From Bacteroides sp. (GTDB lineage Bacteria; Bacteroidota; Bacteroidia; Bacteroidales; Bacteroidaceae): DNA of 64,000 bases. Below, piece after piece: positions 17,876 to 27,569 of the stretch. Within the stretch, counting starts at the first letter, position 1; every line of letters begins with the position of its first letter. The stretch spans positions 310,001-374,000 of the forward strand of contig JALCME010000001.1 in the NCBI GenBank assembly GCA_022648295.1. Direction: 5' to 3'. Made by a program: the position numbers and the translations under genes. The notes under the pieces were generated by a model. That model did not search any database. It saw only the letters and a program-made list of their open reading frames with translations, and was not told the DNA's origin.

Positions 17876-19108
17876 CTAAAATTTTAAAGCATGATCCCCA
17901 AATACATTATTCCCCGACCATATTTTTACAGATGTCCAGGATTCATCATTGCAGTTCCAAAACGAATCATCAGCAGATAAGCCTAATGGCAAAAAGATAT
18001 TGGTACAAATATACAGACTTCCTCTATTGTTATACCCATCAGCCAAATCCGGCTGATTTCCACATACCCCAATATTCAACCAACCATCAGAAGAAAAGGT
18101 ATCCGGAGCATCCAAGGTTTTCTTAATCACAGCCATCAAAGCACATCTTACCTGCCCCTCAGATAAAGAAGAAGGTAACCTTTTACGTAAAGTCATATCT
18201 GCTAAATGCTGAAATGCTGCTCCGCGATATACAATAGACCGCCCCGTAGCCGGATAAGAGCCATCTGCATTAATCCACCGCTCTTGTAACTGGGCGTAAC
18301 GTTTACTGACTGTGTCCAATTTCATTTCATAAGATTTATATCTCCCTGTTTTTTGATCAATAATTTCAATAATGGTATTAAGATATGGTTGAATAACATA
18401 ACTATTATAATAATCAATATCAAAATGCTTCCCATCAGAAAACATACCATCTCCAATATACCAATGCTCCATAAATTCTTTCACTCCATACTCAATACGT
18501 ACAGCATCATAAGGCAAATCATACTTGCAAAAGAAAGCCTCAACCATCGCCGAAAAAAGGATCCAATTGTTATATACCGGAATAATTGAACGAGTCTTTT
18601 GCAATGCCTTGACCAGTTGACTCCGTACTCTATCACTTAAATGGTTCCAAAGCCATGGAGATCGAATAAGAGCTAAAGCAACATAAGATGCATCCACTAG
18701 TGGCTGACTGATGGGAGCTATCCACTCCACATAGTCTTTTGCTTCCGGATTCGTTGCATTATCAATGGCTTGTAATGCCCATTCTCTATATTGATTTCTC
18801 AGAGCTACTTCCTCTTTTGATCCTCCTTCTGAGTTAAGCCAGGGAGCAATCCCACTTAAAGTCCGCCCGAATGCCTCCAAATAAGCTACTTTTTTTCTAT
18901 TTACAGGATCATCACTACACATTGGCACAGTCACAGGCATTTTTTCTTTCAGCTGATTGCATGCCAGATTTGACATGACAGGACGGGCTACCTGATCAAG
19001 ATAACTAAGCCAAACTTCTCTACGTTCTTCTGAAACGGAATTCTTCGCATATAAATTAGCTGATAGGGAAAAAAAAGTTACTAGAATAAGCACTCTATAT
19101 CGTTTCAT
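17876..19108 (-). CDS. DUF2264 protein (GH154-like, possible exo-beta-glucuronidase)
   Basis: 410 residues with a signal peptide (VLILVTFFSLSANLYA). The family pattern is clear: VARPVMSNLACNQLKEKMP, YLEAFGRTLSGIAPWLN, NNWILFSAMVEAFFCKYD, GDGMFSDGKHFDIDYYNSYVIQ, and RWINADGSYPATGRSIVYRGAAFQHLAD. This is an (alpha/alpha)6-barrel domain. To my knowledge some DUF2264 relatives are placed in CAZy family GH154 with beta-glucuronidase activity, which would suit a uronic-acid-containing substrate here. It sits between the GH28 gene and the two-domain esterase, in one transcription direction. Confidence 0.85.
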   Translation of the reverse strand: MKRYRVLILVTFFSLSANLYAKNSVSEERREVWLSYLDQVARPVMSNLACNQLKEKMPVTVPMCSDDPVNRKKVAYLEAFGRTLSGIAPWLNSEGGSKEEVALRNQYREWALQAIDNATNPEAKDYVEWIAPISQPLVDASYVALALIRSPWLWNHLSDRVRSQLVKALQKTRSIIPVYNNWILFSAMVEAFFCKYDLPYDAVRIEYGVKEFMEHWYIGDGMFSDGKHFDIDYYNSYVIQPYLNTIIEIIDQKTGRYKSYEMKLDTVSKRYAQLQERWINADGSYPATGRSIVYRGAAFQHLADMTLRKRLPSSLSEGQVRCALMAVIKKTLDAPDTFSSDGWLNIGVCGNQPDLADGYNNRGSLYICTNIFLPLGLSADDSFWNCNDESWTSVKIWSGNNVFGDHALKF

Positions 19109-19166
19109 ACATAAAACATATTAAAATTATAATTTGCAAAAGATATCTACATATTTATGGTACAGG

Positions 19167-20711
19167 CTAGTTTGCTATGACAAAGTTCAACTTTAGATTG
19201 GCATCATAATTCCAGTTAGAGCATTTCCGAATGACAATGTTACTATTGTTTTCTGGAAGAGTTAACTGATTAAAAGTAACATCCGTTACGTCGTCAAGGA
19301 CAAAAGGTGGGCGAAAATCAGGATGTTCAATATTTAAAACGACATTCTTAAACACAATGCCCTTGGCATGTCGCACATAAAATCCCCACGCAGGCAATTC
19401 ACGAAACATATGATATTCCGGATAATCACTTATTTTCTCCGGAACCTGACTTAAACGGCTCAATGGGATGTAGGCCATTCCTTTTGAAGCCCTTCCCGGA
19501 TAAGCAATTTCAACATTCTCTATACGAATATCCTCTACCTTATATCCCGGGATACCAGTAATTGAAGCAGGAAAAGGATTATGGAAGAAGTCTATAGCAG
19601 GCCCTCTCATATCATAATTAATGTCAGGCCGTCCAAAGGCTATTTGAGCTTTCACATCATGGATATACACATTTTCTATACTTCCAGGATCTTTCCCCCC
19701 CCTATGCCCTAAACGAATAAAAATAACATTGCTAACATTTTCAGCTTTAACGTTTCCAATTTCAAGATTATGAATAACGGCCCCGTCAACCGATTCAATC
19801 GCTATTGCCGAGCGATAAGTATCATAAACCTTAATATTATTGACAACTATATTCTTAAACCCACCATATGATGCCGTGCCGAGTTTGATGGCACTTGCAC
19901 TTGTTCTCAACGTACAATTTGCAATATATATACTATCATTGGCATATTTAGAATAATATGATTTCAAACAAATGCCATCATCCGCAGAATTTATATCACA
20001 GTTTGTTATACTCACATTGCGGCAATCTAATATATCAATGCCATCATTATTCCAATAAGCACGATTAAAAACTTTTACCCCATTAATTTTTAATCCATGA
20101 CATAACTCGAATGATAGCCCCCAACAAGCACTATTTTTCAACTCCAATCCTGATATATTAACATTATTACAAGTAGAAAAATAAAAAAGCTTTGGACGCA
20201 CTGTTTCACTTGGTCGCCAACTGTTAGTGTTATAATTGGGATCAATTCTATCTCCGAGATGATGTAAACTATCAATATTTAAAGCCAAGGCTCTTCCCTG
20301 TCCATCAATTTTCCCACTACCCGAAATAGTAATATTATCAGCTTTATATGCAGTGAGAAGTGCCATCTGGGAATTATCGTCTTTTTTATCAGTATCCGGC
20401 CTACCCGGCATTTTCATTTCCTGATAATGATAAGGATTTGAGCTTCCAAGCAAAACTGCTCCTTTAGCAAGGAACAAATGAATATTGGACTTTAGCTCCA
20501 AACTCCCGGTAAGAAAAACTCCTGCTGGAACGAGTATTTCGCCGCCACCTGATTCCGATACTTGATTTATAACTTTTTGGATAATCTCTGTATTTACTGT
20601 TTTTCCATCAGGTTTTGCTCCAAGAGCAAGAATATTATACTCTTTAGCTTGGATTCCAACGGCGAACATCAGGCATAATGCCAAGCTACTAAAAAAAAAT
20701 AGTTTATTCAT
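19167..20711 (-). CDS. GH28 family glycosidase (polygalacturonase-like), secreted
   Basis: 514 residues from the ATG at 20711, which places a good signal peptide (MNKLFFFSSLALCLMFAVGIQA) at the N-terminus; an in-frame ATG at 20750 only adds a poor extension. A right-handed beta-helix is indicated by repeated short strands. GH28 residues appear in WNNDGIDILDCRNVSITN and INSADDGICLKSYYS, supplying the catalytic aspartates. The later family blocks are diverged (KLGTASYGGFKNI, with no clear RIK), so the exact linkage may not be polygalacturonate. Such enzymes hydrolyse alpha-linked uronic acids or rhamnogalacturonan-type bonds. It lies 41 bp downstream of the lyase gene. Confidence 0.9.
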   Translation of the reverse strand: MNKLFFFSSLALCLMFAVGIQAKEYNILALGAKPDGKTVNTEIIQKVINQVSESGGGEILVPAGVFLTGSLELKSNIHLFLAKGAVLLGSSNPYHYQEMKMPGRPDTDKKDDNSQMALLTAYKADNITISGSGKIDGQGRALALNIDSLHHLGDRIDPNYNTNSWRPSETVRPKLFYFSTCNNVNISGLELKNSACWGLSFELCHGLKINGVKVFNRAYWNNDGIDILDCRNVSITNCDINSADDGICLKSYYSKYANDSIYIANCTLRTSASAIKLGTASYGGFKNIVVNNIKVYDTYRSAIAIESVDGAVIHNLEIGNVKAENVSNVIFIRLGHRGGKDPGSIENVYIHDVKAQIAFGRPDINYDMRGPAIDFFHNPFPASITGIPGYKVEDIRIENVEIAYPGRASKGMAYIPLSRLSQVPEKISDYPEYHMFRELPAWGFYVRHAKGIVFKNVVLNIEHPDFRPPFVLDDVTDVTFNQLTLPENNSNIVIRKCSNWNYDANLKLNFVIAN

Positions 20712-20752
20712 TTCTATGTCAATTATGGTATTATCTCTCAAACTGAACAACC

Positions 20753-22678
20753 TTATAAAGGCATTATCTTAATTACGCTTTCACCTTTCCCCGCAGCAGA
20801 ATTTACAATAAAGACGATCCGTGTAATGCCTTCCGGCCAATATCTTTTTAAGCCACTATCTGTCACATTATAATGTTCTATTTTGGGAGTAAGTATATTG
20901 GAGTTATATTTTAAATCCAAATTATAATCGTGCCCCGTTAAACGAATAATCCCTGACTCTATCTTACGGGCATCACAATATAAGATTAAATTAATAGAGG
21001 TTGTATCCACTACTTCTTTCAGCTCATATGAATCCTTTATAATAAACCTTTTACCACGTTGCAGCAAATAAGTTCTTTCCCATTTTTTCACTCCAGCTTC
21101 TTTAGGATATGCCTGTGCGATATCAGTGGAAAAGATAATTTGCCTACTATCGGATTTATAACAAGTATGAATTGCTTTAAATTCCCTCCCATTCTTCTGA
21201 TCTACCCCATTTATTCTAGGTAAATTATGATATTGGGATTGCATGGTCCAAATATTATACCTTTGGTTACTGAATGTTTTAGCTGTATATTTTTCCCGAC
21301 CAATATCTACAATACAGGGTTTACCATTGTAATAAACGATACAAGAACCTACATCATTATGATTATGGCTCTCCGCATTATGACCTCCTTTCGCAGCAAA
21401 GAAAAAACCCTTCGATGAATTCGAATTATCACGACCTCCACCTACTTCAATATCAGGTAGCCAAAAATGACTAATCAGAATATCCTCTCCATGAAAATCT
21501 TCAATATCCTTTAGCTGCATCAATTGCAAGATTTGCTCATCAATTCTGCCATTTGGCATTTTTTGACCCAAATTTTGTTTAAAAGCCAAATATGCCCCTA
21601 GTTTTTGCATTGAAGGATCATTTATTGCCTTCCCGTATTCAAATATGATATTAGCATCGGCATTAGTCATAGCATCAGCATCAGCAAAATTAATAAAATA
21701 AGGATATTCGATATAAACCTTATAGATATAACTGCCTATATTTTTAACCAAATGATTATCATAAATATTAAATTTATTCTTAGTAACCGCACTCAACAAG
21801 TTAAGACATTGAAAAAAAGAACCTCCTGCTCTTCTCCAATAGGAAGGTCCTTCATCACAACCACCGTCATCAGGATAGTCATTTACGAACCGGTCGAGTG
21901 ATCTTATGACTTTCTCAACACCTGAAATCTTCTTTTCCTGATTATCTTCTAAAATTAAAATTGCTGTCAGTATATTACAATTTATCCATGGATTCCAATT
22001 ATTTACCGAACGGCCTCCGGCTAATCCCTGCCACCAAAAATCACTGCGCTCATAATAAGGGATAATAGCCTTTTTCATAACCTCACTCTTAAGCCTCTCA
22101 GCAATTAAGGGATGAATCTTATCAAATTCGTCTTTAAATAAAAGCCATGTCCATGAAAGTATATTGGCAACCTCGCCTACCCCCAAATCTATAGTAGGTT
22201 CATTCACATCAGGTAATCCGGGAAGAGCTTTCTGTAAATAAAAATGTGCCGGCCATCCCCACCATGTTTGTTCACTATAAAACCAAACCCCATTAACAAT
22301 TTGATCCAGAAAACGATCTTTTCCCTCCACCAATTCTCCCATCACCAAAGCAATCAAAGCAGAACGTGGAGCAGAATAAATATCATCCCGTAGATCACCG
22401 GAACGAACAAATTCAAGATAATCTGTAGCCTTTATAGAGGGCCAATTGTAATTTAGAGCGGCTTCTGCACTTTTAATATATTCATTCCTAATCTGGGGAG
22501 GTAAACTATCCCAAAACTCACGATCACTATACTTCGGAAAATTCAGTTCAGAAAATGTGTTAACCAGCGATTGTCCCAGATCAATTTTCTGCGCTTCTTT
22601 TTCTAACAAGTTCCTTTTTTCTGCAGAAATACTGCCAAAAGAAAGGACTAATAAAAACAATAAAATAAACTTTTTCAT
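20753..22678 (-). CDS. Heparinase II/III-family polysaccharide lyase, secreted
   Basis: 641 residues from the ATG at 22678, where a signal peptide starts (MKKFILLFLLVLSFGSISA); an in-frame ATG at 22741 adds 21 residues and overlaps the GH92 stop. An N-terminal (alpha/alpha) toroid is indicated by WWQGLAGGRSVNNWNPWINCNIL and DGGCDEGPSYWRRAGGSFFQ. The C-terminal beta-sandwich carries the conserved heparinase II/III segment GGHNAESHNHNDVGSCIVYY. Lyases of this fold cut 4-linked uronic acid glycosides by beta-elimination and leave unsaturated uronates, which the GH88 of the same locus can remove. The exact lyase family cannot be set by eye. Confidence 0.9.
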   Translation of the reverse strand: MKKFILLFLLVLSFGSISAEKRNLLEKEAQKIDLGQSLVNTFSELNFPKYSDREFWDSLPPQIRNEYIKSAEAALNYNWPSIKATDYLEFVRSGDLRDDIYSAPRSALIALVMGELVEGKDRFLDQIVNGVWFYSEQTWWGWPAHFYLQKALPGLPDVNEPTIDLGVGEVANILSWTWLLFKDEFDKIHPLIAERLKSEVMKKAIIPYYERSDFWWQGLAGGRSVNNWNPWINCNILTAILILEDNQEKKISGVEKVIRSLDRFVNDYPDDGGCDEGPSYWRRAGGSFFQCLNLLSAVTKNKFNIYDNHLVKNIGSYIYKVYIEYPYFINFADADAMTNADANIIFEYGKAINDPSMQKLGAYLAFKQNLGQKMPNGRIDEQILQLMQLKDIEDFHGEDILISHFWLPDIEVGGGRDNSNSSKGFFFAAKGGHNAESHNHNDVGSCIVYYNGKPCIVDIGREKYTAKTFSNQRYNIWTMQSQYHNLPRINGVDQKNGREFKAIHTCYKSDSRQIIFSTDIAQAYPKEAGVKKWERTYLLQRGKRFIIKDSYELKEVVDTTSINLILYCDARKIESGIIRLTGHDYNLDLKYNSNILTPKIEHYNVTDSGLKRYWPEGITRIVFIVNSAAGKGESVIKIMPL

Positions 22679-22737
22679 ACTGTTCTCATTTATAAAAACA
22701 CTTTTTGGAGTTTGATTTAGCAAAATTCTCATAGAAA

Positions 22738-24990
22738 TCATTTTATGTTTTCCCCTATCATATCATATTCAAGAGTTCCACCTTTTTCGATATCCTTATA
22801 ATTAATAGAAAAGTATTTTAGAGGTTTCCCATTTAACCGTATTGCTTTCACATATTTGTTACCAGATGAAAGGGCATTAGCCTTGATCGTAAACGTATTT
22901 CCATTTGGCAAATGCAAAATAGCTTCATGCAATTGAGGTGCACCAAAAATATATTCACCAGAAATGGGATCAACAGGATAAAATCCAAAGGCTGAAAACA
23001 TATACCAAGCTGACATTTGACCACAATCATCATTGCCACATAAACCATCGCGTTTCGGCAGATAAAATTTATCAAATACTTCTCTTACAATCTCCGCAGT
23101 TTTATTGGGATATCCGGCACAAGTATATAAATACGCAATGTGATGACTAGGTTCGTTTCCATGTGCATACAATCCAATGAGCCCTGTTACATCAGGCACC
23201 GCAACATGCCCCGGCAATTCATCGACATTTATGAAAAACAAAGAATCCAACTTTTGCATAAAAACTTTTTTTGATCCAAATAGATTAATCAATCCCGGCA
23301 CATCATGCTGCACATGCCAAGTCCATTGCCAAGCATTTCCTTCAGTATAATCGCCACCACCAGCTTCACTAGTAAGTGCATGAGAGTCAAAAGGAACACG
23401 CCATTTCCCTTTCGAGTCACGTCCTCTTACCAGCATCAAATTAGGATCATAGATATTCTTATAAAAACCAGCACGCTTCATGAAAAAATGGTAATCTTGA
23501 ACTTTATCCAAAGCCTTAGCCATTTGAGCCACGCAATAATCATCGTAACCGGCCTCCAATGTGCGCGAAACAGATTCTGTTGCACTCAAATCAAACGGAA
23601 AATAGCCATATTTATCATAATTCGACCAATCTGATTTTGTATGTTCAAAAGTCTGTGAATGTCTGATAGCTTCGTATGCGAGCGTAGGATCAAGTGCAGT
23701 GTCCCCTTTTAAATAAGCATCTACAATTACCGGAATGGCATGATTACCAATCATACACCAAGTTTCACACATCCCATATTCATTGGTAACCAATAAACCT
23801 GTTTGCCGGTACCGTTCTAAAAGTGAGCGCACAAATTGACTATTTTCTTTAGGATACATAAGATTTAGAAATGGGTGTTCTGCCCGATAGGTGTCCCAAA
23901 GAGAAAAATTGGTGTACATATCCCCTACAGTACTTCTGTGCAATTGATGATCCCAACCGGAGTATGTTCCATCAACATCCGTCACAAGATTTGGCATAAG
24001 CAGAGCATGATACAAAGAAGTATAAAATGAAATGCGCTGCCCGTCATTCATAGCCTTTATATCAATTCGCCCTAAAAAGTTATTCCATAGGGTCTCTGTT
24101 TGTTTATGGATGGCATCAAAGTCCCATCCAGGTATTTCAGCATCAAGATTATGAATGGCACCCTGTTCACTAGCTGTTGACAGAGCCACTTTGACTTCTA
24201 CAATTTCTTTATTCCGGGTGGAAAACTGGACAAGCATTTTGGTTATCTTTCCATTTACCTGCTTCTTGCCGGAAACAATGCCATCTTCATAAGAAGTAAT
24301 TCGTTCAAATGGTTTTGAGAATCGGGCACAGAAATAATAACCATGATCACTAATAAATCCGCTAGATCGGCGCATGCCCACAATAGTCTGGGGATCAATA
24401 ATCTTTATGTAACTTTTTGTCGTCTGATCACCTATTCCATGTTCCAAGTCAATCATAATCCCTGACTTCTCATTAGCTGGGTAAGTATAACGATGAAATC
24501 CGACCCTTGAGGTTGTTGTCATTTCCGCAAGAATGTTATAGTCACTGAGTTTTACCCGATAATATCCTGGACTTGCTTTTTCTGAATCGTGTGTGAAAGA
24601 AGAACGATAACCGGTAGAAGGTTTTTCTTCCGTACCAGGGAAAAAGGGCACATCACCAATAACGGGCATAAATAAAATATCACCCATATCGGAAGCGCCC
24701 GTACCACTAAGATGTGTATGAGAAAAACCCATAATGGTTTTCGACTGATCATGATAACCAGAACAAAATTTCCAACCACGAGTGCCATTATCCGGACCTA
24801 ACTGAACCATACCAAACGGAGTTGTTGCAGCCGGAGAAGTATGACCTGTATAAGCCGTACCGATAAACGGATCAACATAATAGGCCACTCCCGTTTGTGC
24901 AGCAAGAGTGCAACTGAACATTTCTGCAAATATCAAAAGCATTGCACCAATAAAAAAACTAGAGCTTAAACATCTATTCATCTTACTCAT
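22738..24990 (-). CDS. GH92 family exo-alpha-mannosidase, secreted
   Basis: 750 residues with a signal peptide reaching SCTLAAQ. The N-terminal beta-sandwich starts YVDPFIGTAYTGHTSPAATTPFGMVQ, typical of GH92, and the (alpha/alpha)6 domain has the catalytic-region motifs AHGNEPSHHIAYLY and GLCGNDDCGQMSAWYMFSA. GH92 enzymes are calcium-dependent, inverting exo-mannosidases acting on alpha-1,2, 1,3, 1,4 or 1,6 linkages, and one member class acts on mannose-1-phosphate-6-mannose. The linkage cannot be read directly. The 5' ~259 bp of this gene recur as a diverged fragment at 27262-27520. It lies 36 bp downstream of the phosphodiesterase gene. Confidence 0.95.
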   Translation of the reverse strand: MSKMNRCLSSSFFIGAMLLIFAEMFSCTLAAQTGVAYYVDPFIGTAYTGHTSPAATTPFGMVQLGPDNGTRGWKFCSGYHDQSKTIMGFSHTHLSGTGASDMGDILFMPVIGDVPFFPGTEEKPSTGYRSSFTHDSEKASPGYYRVKLSDYNILAEMTTTSRVGFHRYTYPANEKSGIMIDLEHGIGDQTTKSYIKIIDPQTIVGMRRSSGFISDHGYYFCARFSKPFERITSYEDGIVSGKKQVNGKITKMLVQFSTRNKEIVEVKVALSTASEQGAIHNLDAEIPGWDFDAIHKQTETLWNNFLGRIDIKAMNDGQRISFYTSLYHALLMPNLVTDVDGTYSGWDHQLHRSTVGDMYTNFSLWDTYRAEHPFLNLMYPKENSQFVRSLLERYRQTGLLVTNEYGMCETWCMIGNHAIPVIVDAYLKGDTALDPTLAYEAIRHSQTFEHTKSDWSNYDKYGYFPFDLSATESVSRTLEAGYDDYCVAQMAKALDKVQDYHFFMKRAGFYKNIYDPNLMLVRGRDSKGKWRVPFDSHALTSEAGGGDYTEGNAWQWTWHVQHDVPGLINLFGSKKVFMQKLDSLFFINVDELPGHVAVPDVTGLIGLYAHGNEPSHHIAYLYTCAGYPNKTAEIVREVFDKFYLPKRDGLCGNDDCGQMSAWYMFSAFGFYPVDPISGEYIFGAPQLHEAILHLPNGNTFTIKANALSSGNKYVKAIRLNGKPLKYFSINYKDIEKGGTLEYDMIGENIK

Positions 24991-24995
24991 TTAAA
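24737..24995. repeat. Direct repeat copy A: 5' end of the intact GH92 gene
   Basis: This 259-bp stretch aligns without gaps to 27262-27520 at a constant offset of 2525 bp. Roughly nine bases in ten are identical, counted by eye. It covers the first ~84 codons and a few bases before the start. Confidence 0.85.
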
Positions 24996-25026
24996 TTACT
25001 TAATACGAATCTACTCCAAAAGACAT

Positions 25027-25923
25027 TTATTTTTTAAAGACTTGTTTCATTGCTCTTCCATTCCAAACTTGTGGAGCTTTTAAATTAAAGATGTATGCAA
25101 GAGTAGGTGCAATGTCAAATTGCATCATACTTTCTTGAAATTCACCAATCTTCTTAATATGCTTTCCACTAATAATAAAAGGGCTCTCCAATTCCTGCAA
25201 TGTTTTTCCTCCATGTCCTTTATTAATTCCTCCGTGATCTCCGGTGAGAACAAAAGTCGTATTATCGTATATACCAGCATTTTTAGTGGCTTGAATTATT
25301 CTTCCAATATACCCATCAAGTTCATGAACCTTGAGGTAATAAGCCTTGGTATCATGTCCTTCTTTATGTCCGATATGATCAGGCTCATCAAAAATAATAG
25401 CAAAGAAATTGGGCTTTTTATCCATTATATACTTTATAGCCATTTCACAAGTAGTAGCATTAGTATTATCCGATGATGGAACTTGTTCAGAATAGCTAAG
25501 AGAAAGAGTATCCACGACATATTTAATCCCGCTCCATTCGTAGATACAACCTATTTCAGAGGAAGGATATTGATCGCGCAAAATCTGAAAAATAGTAGGA
25601 AATATCCCATTCTTATAAATAGCACGAGAAGGAATCTCAGGAGTTTGGGAATTCCATTCAGTATAACCATGTATTTCCTGACAAGCGCCCATAAACATAG
25701 AAGCCCAGTTTATAGCACTGGAAGAAGGAAGTACAGAGCGCTTTTTCAATGTATAAGCTCCACTTTGCATTAATTGCCGGGTAACAGGCATATCCGCTTT
25801 TCCCATGCAGTAACTTCCCCATCCATCCAAACCGATAAAAACGAGATGCTCTGCTTTCCCTACTTGAGAAAAGATTGGAAAGGATAAAAAGACTGTTATA
25901 ACAGTTAGAATAATCTTTTTCAT
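25027..25923 (-). CDS. Type I phosphodiesterase / alkaline-phosphatase-superfamily enzyme, secreted
   Basis: 298 residues with a signal peptide (VITVFLSFPIFSQ). It has the two-metal site of nucleotide pyrophosphatase/phosphodiesterase-like enzymes: D33 in FIGLDGWGSY, a serine nucleophile region VLPSSSAINWASMFMG near residue 68, D182 and H186 in DEPDHIGHKEGHD, D229-H230 in LTGDHGGINKGHGG, and a late FDIAPTLAYIF. The family cleaves phosphodiester or phosphate bonds; the short length suits a minimal NPP-type enzyme. It is one of four unrelated phosphoesterases in this locus. A decayed second copy of the gene survives at 29791-29965. Confidence 0.88.
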   Translation of the reverse strand: MKKIILTVITVFLSFPIFSQVGKAEHLVFIGLDGWGSYCMGKADMPVTRQLMQSGAYTLKKRSVLPSSSAINWASMFMGACQEIHGYTEWNSQTPEIPSRAIYKNGIFPTIFQILRDQYPSSEIGCIYEWSGIKYVVDTLSLSYSEQVPSSDNTNATTCEMAIKYIMDKKPNFFAIIFDEPDHIGHKEGHDTKAYYLKVHELDGYIGRIIQATKNAGIYDNTTFVLTGDHGGINKGHGGKTLQELESPFIISGKHIKKIGEFQESMMQFDIAPTLAYIFNLKAPQVWNGRAMKQVFKK

Positions 25924-25960
25924 TATTTAATTACTTTATTAATAAGACTTTGGCGCATTT

Positions 25961-26824
25961 TTAAGGATGCAATCCTTTGCTCTTTAAATAAATTAAAAGC
26001 TCTTCAGGATAATCAGTTTCTATGATATTAATATGTTTTCTAATTAATTGATCATAACCTGTTCCATTTTCCCGCTGCATATTATCATATTCACCGAGTG
26101 CATTTCCCGAAATCCGAATTCCTCTCTTAATCAAACTCTTCGCCCACTTATCTTCATAAAAAGAAAAATCAATTTGTATCAACTTAATATTAGAAAAAAC
26201 TAAAATCTTATCTATATCAGCTTTAGAATACGCTCTTGGCCAGATATTCATTTGAGAGTTATTTTTTTGCAATTTCGATATCAGTTCATAATGATCATAA
26301 ATATAGATAAACGACTGCCGTTCCATCCCCTTTTTCTTTATCAACTGATATGCCCTAACTAAAGCTTCTCCATAACCCGCCTTAAAATCAATATTGATCA
26401 AGGCTTTATCTTTCAATACATCTAGAGCTTCACTAAATGTGATAATTCTTTGATCCGTTAACTTTCCTTTGAATAAAAGTTTTTTCTCTTGAATCTCTTT
26501 TAATGTCAAGTCTTTCACAAGCCCTTTTCCATTAGTTATTCTGTCAATTGAGTCATCATGTATTAAAACCAATGCATGATCTTTCGTCTCACGTACATCC
26601 AATTCAACAAAATCAACATCCATTAGAATGGCTTCTTTTATAGCTGCAAGAGAATTTTCAGGATATTTTTGATGAGCAGCACGATGAGCTGTCACAAAAA
26701 TATACTCTGGGTGAGTTGTAAAATTATACAGTAATGTATCTACTCTGGAACACTGTGCAAATATTCCAGCAGAAAAACAATACAAAACACTTAGAATTAA
26801 TAATATACTTTTTTTCATCATCAC
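25961..26824 (-). CDS. Glycerophosphodiester phosphodiesterase-family protein, secreted
   Basis: 287 residues with a signal sequence (LLILSVLYCFSAGIFA). The GDPD TIM-barrel active site is complete by eye: H47-R48 and E56 in TAHRAAHQKYPENSLAAI, E74 and D76 in DFVELDVRETKD, and H89 in VLIHDDSIDRITNGKG. These residues bind the divalent metal and act as acid/base. The known reaction is hydrolysis of glycerophosphodiesters to glycerol 3-phosphate plus an alcohol; relatives cleave other phosphodiesters. In this locus a role on a phosphodiester-linked substituent is more likely than lipid turnover, but this is inference. Its start overlaps the end of the upstream fragment by 4 bp. Confidence 0.9.
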   Translation of the reverse strand: MMMKKSILLILSVLYCFSAGIFAQCSRVDTLLYNFTTHPEYIFVTAHRAAHQKYPENSLAAIKEAILMDVDFVELDVRETKDHALVLIHDDSIDRITNGKGLVKDLTLKEIQEKKLLFKGKLTDQRIITFSEALDVLKDKALINIDFKAGYGEALVRAYQLIKKKGMERQSFIYIYDHYELISKLQKNNSQMNIWPRAYSKADIDKILVFSNIKLIQIDFSFYEDKWAKSLIKRGIRISGNALGEYDNMQRENGTGYDQLIRKHINIIETDYPEELLIYLKSKGLHP

Positions 26825-27237
26825 TTAATATTCTTTATTTCAGCTCCTTTTTGGTTACTTTGTATAAGACGTATTTTCTTTCCATCAAGAGATATTTTCA
26901 GAACAGCTCTTTCCTCCTTAAACCGTAGCATTATTTCGTTATTGTGTCCAAGCCAAGAAGCAACAACATATTTAAGATTATTCCTTGACATATCATCTGT
27001 CACTATCCACTTACCCTTTCCACCATTAAATACAACAGTCCCTTTTGAATATCTTTGAGCAAACTTATCTGGTACAAAATGTTTTCCAGTAACAACTACA
27101 AGCCCATTATTTTTCACCAAAAAACTTATATCATTTAATGTAACTTTACTAATATATAATCCGCATAAGAAAGTCAACTTAATGCTTTGGAGATATTCCT
27201 TGGTAATCATATCATCAAATACAACTGGAGAATTCAC
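26821..27237 (-). pseudogene. Truncated C-terminal fragment of an unidentified protein
   Basis: A 138-codon open frame (MNSPVVFDDMITKEYLQSIKL and onward) has no signal peptide and begins exactly where a truncated GH92 5' fragment stops. It looks like the tail of a larger secreted protein: an alternating strand/helix part (FLCGLYISKVTLNDISFLVKN, GLVVVTGKHF) then a strand-rich end (GKGKWIVTDDMSRN, EIMLRFKEERAVLKISLDGK). I do not recognise the parent family with confidence. The GH92 fragment upstream is in a different frame, so this is not a working fusion. It may still be translated by coupling, since the ends overlap by 4 bp on both sides. Confidence 0.55.
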
Positions 27238-27515
27238 AGGAGCAAAGCAATGATAAGAATAGTTTTCGACTTATCATGATAACCGGAACAAAATTCCCAA
27301 TCCAAAGTACCATTATCCGGACCTAACTGAACCATACCAAACGGAGTTGTTGCAGCCGGAGAAGTATGACCGGTATAAGCTGTACCGATAAACGGATCAA
27401 CATAACAGGCTACTCCCGTTTGTGCAGCAAGAGTGCAATTGAACATTTCTACAAAAGTCAAAAGCATTGCGCTAATAAAAAAACTAGAGTTTAAACATCT
27501 ATTCATTTTATTCAT
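27234..27515 (-). pseudogene. Truncated GH92 gene: signal peptide and first ~80 codons only
   Basis: The 93-codon frame begins MNKMNRCLNSSFFISAMLL and continues with YVDPFIGTAYTGHTSPAATT, almost the same as the intact GH92 starting at 24990. Similarity stops after GYHDKSKTI, where the frame runs into a few unrelated codons and ends. The catalytic domain is absent. It is a leftover of duplication followed by deletion, which fused the GH92 5' end to an unrelated 3' gene fragment (26821-27237). Confidence 0.88.
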
Positions 27516-27520
27516 TTAAA
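27262..27520. repeat. Direct repeat copy B: 5' end of truncated GH92
   Basis: Gapless counterpart of 24737-24995. Substitutions are scattered, including third positions, so the duplication is not recent. Homology ends just upstream of the start codon and at codon ~84, which marks the two breakpoints. Confidence 0.85.
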
Positions 27521-27569
27521 GTAACTACTATCTTTTCGAAATAAATAATCTATACTTTAGCCGAAAAAA

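Noticed and set aside
18353..18589. Small plus-strand frame opposite the DUF2264 gene.
   Set aside because: Low-complexity Asn/Ile-rich translation of A/T-rich antisense DNA, with no start signals or homology pattern.
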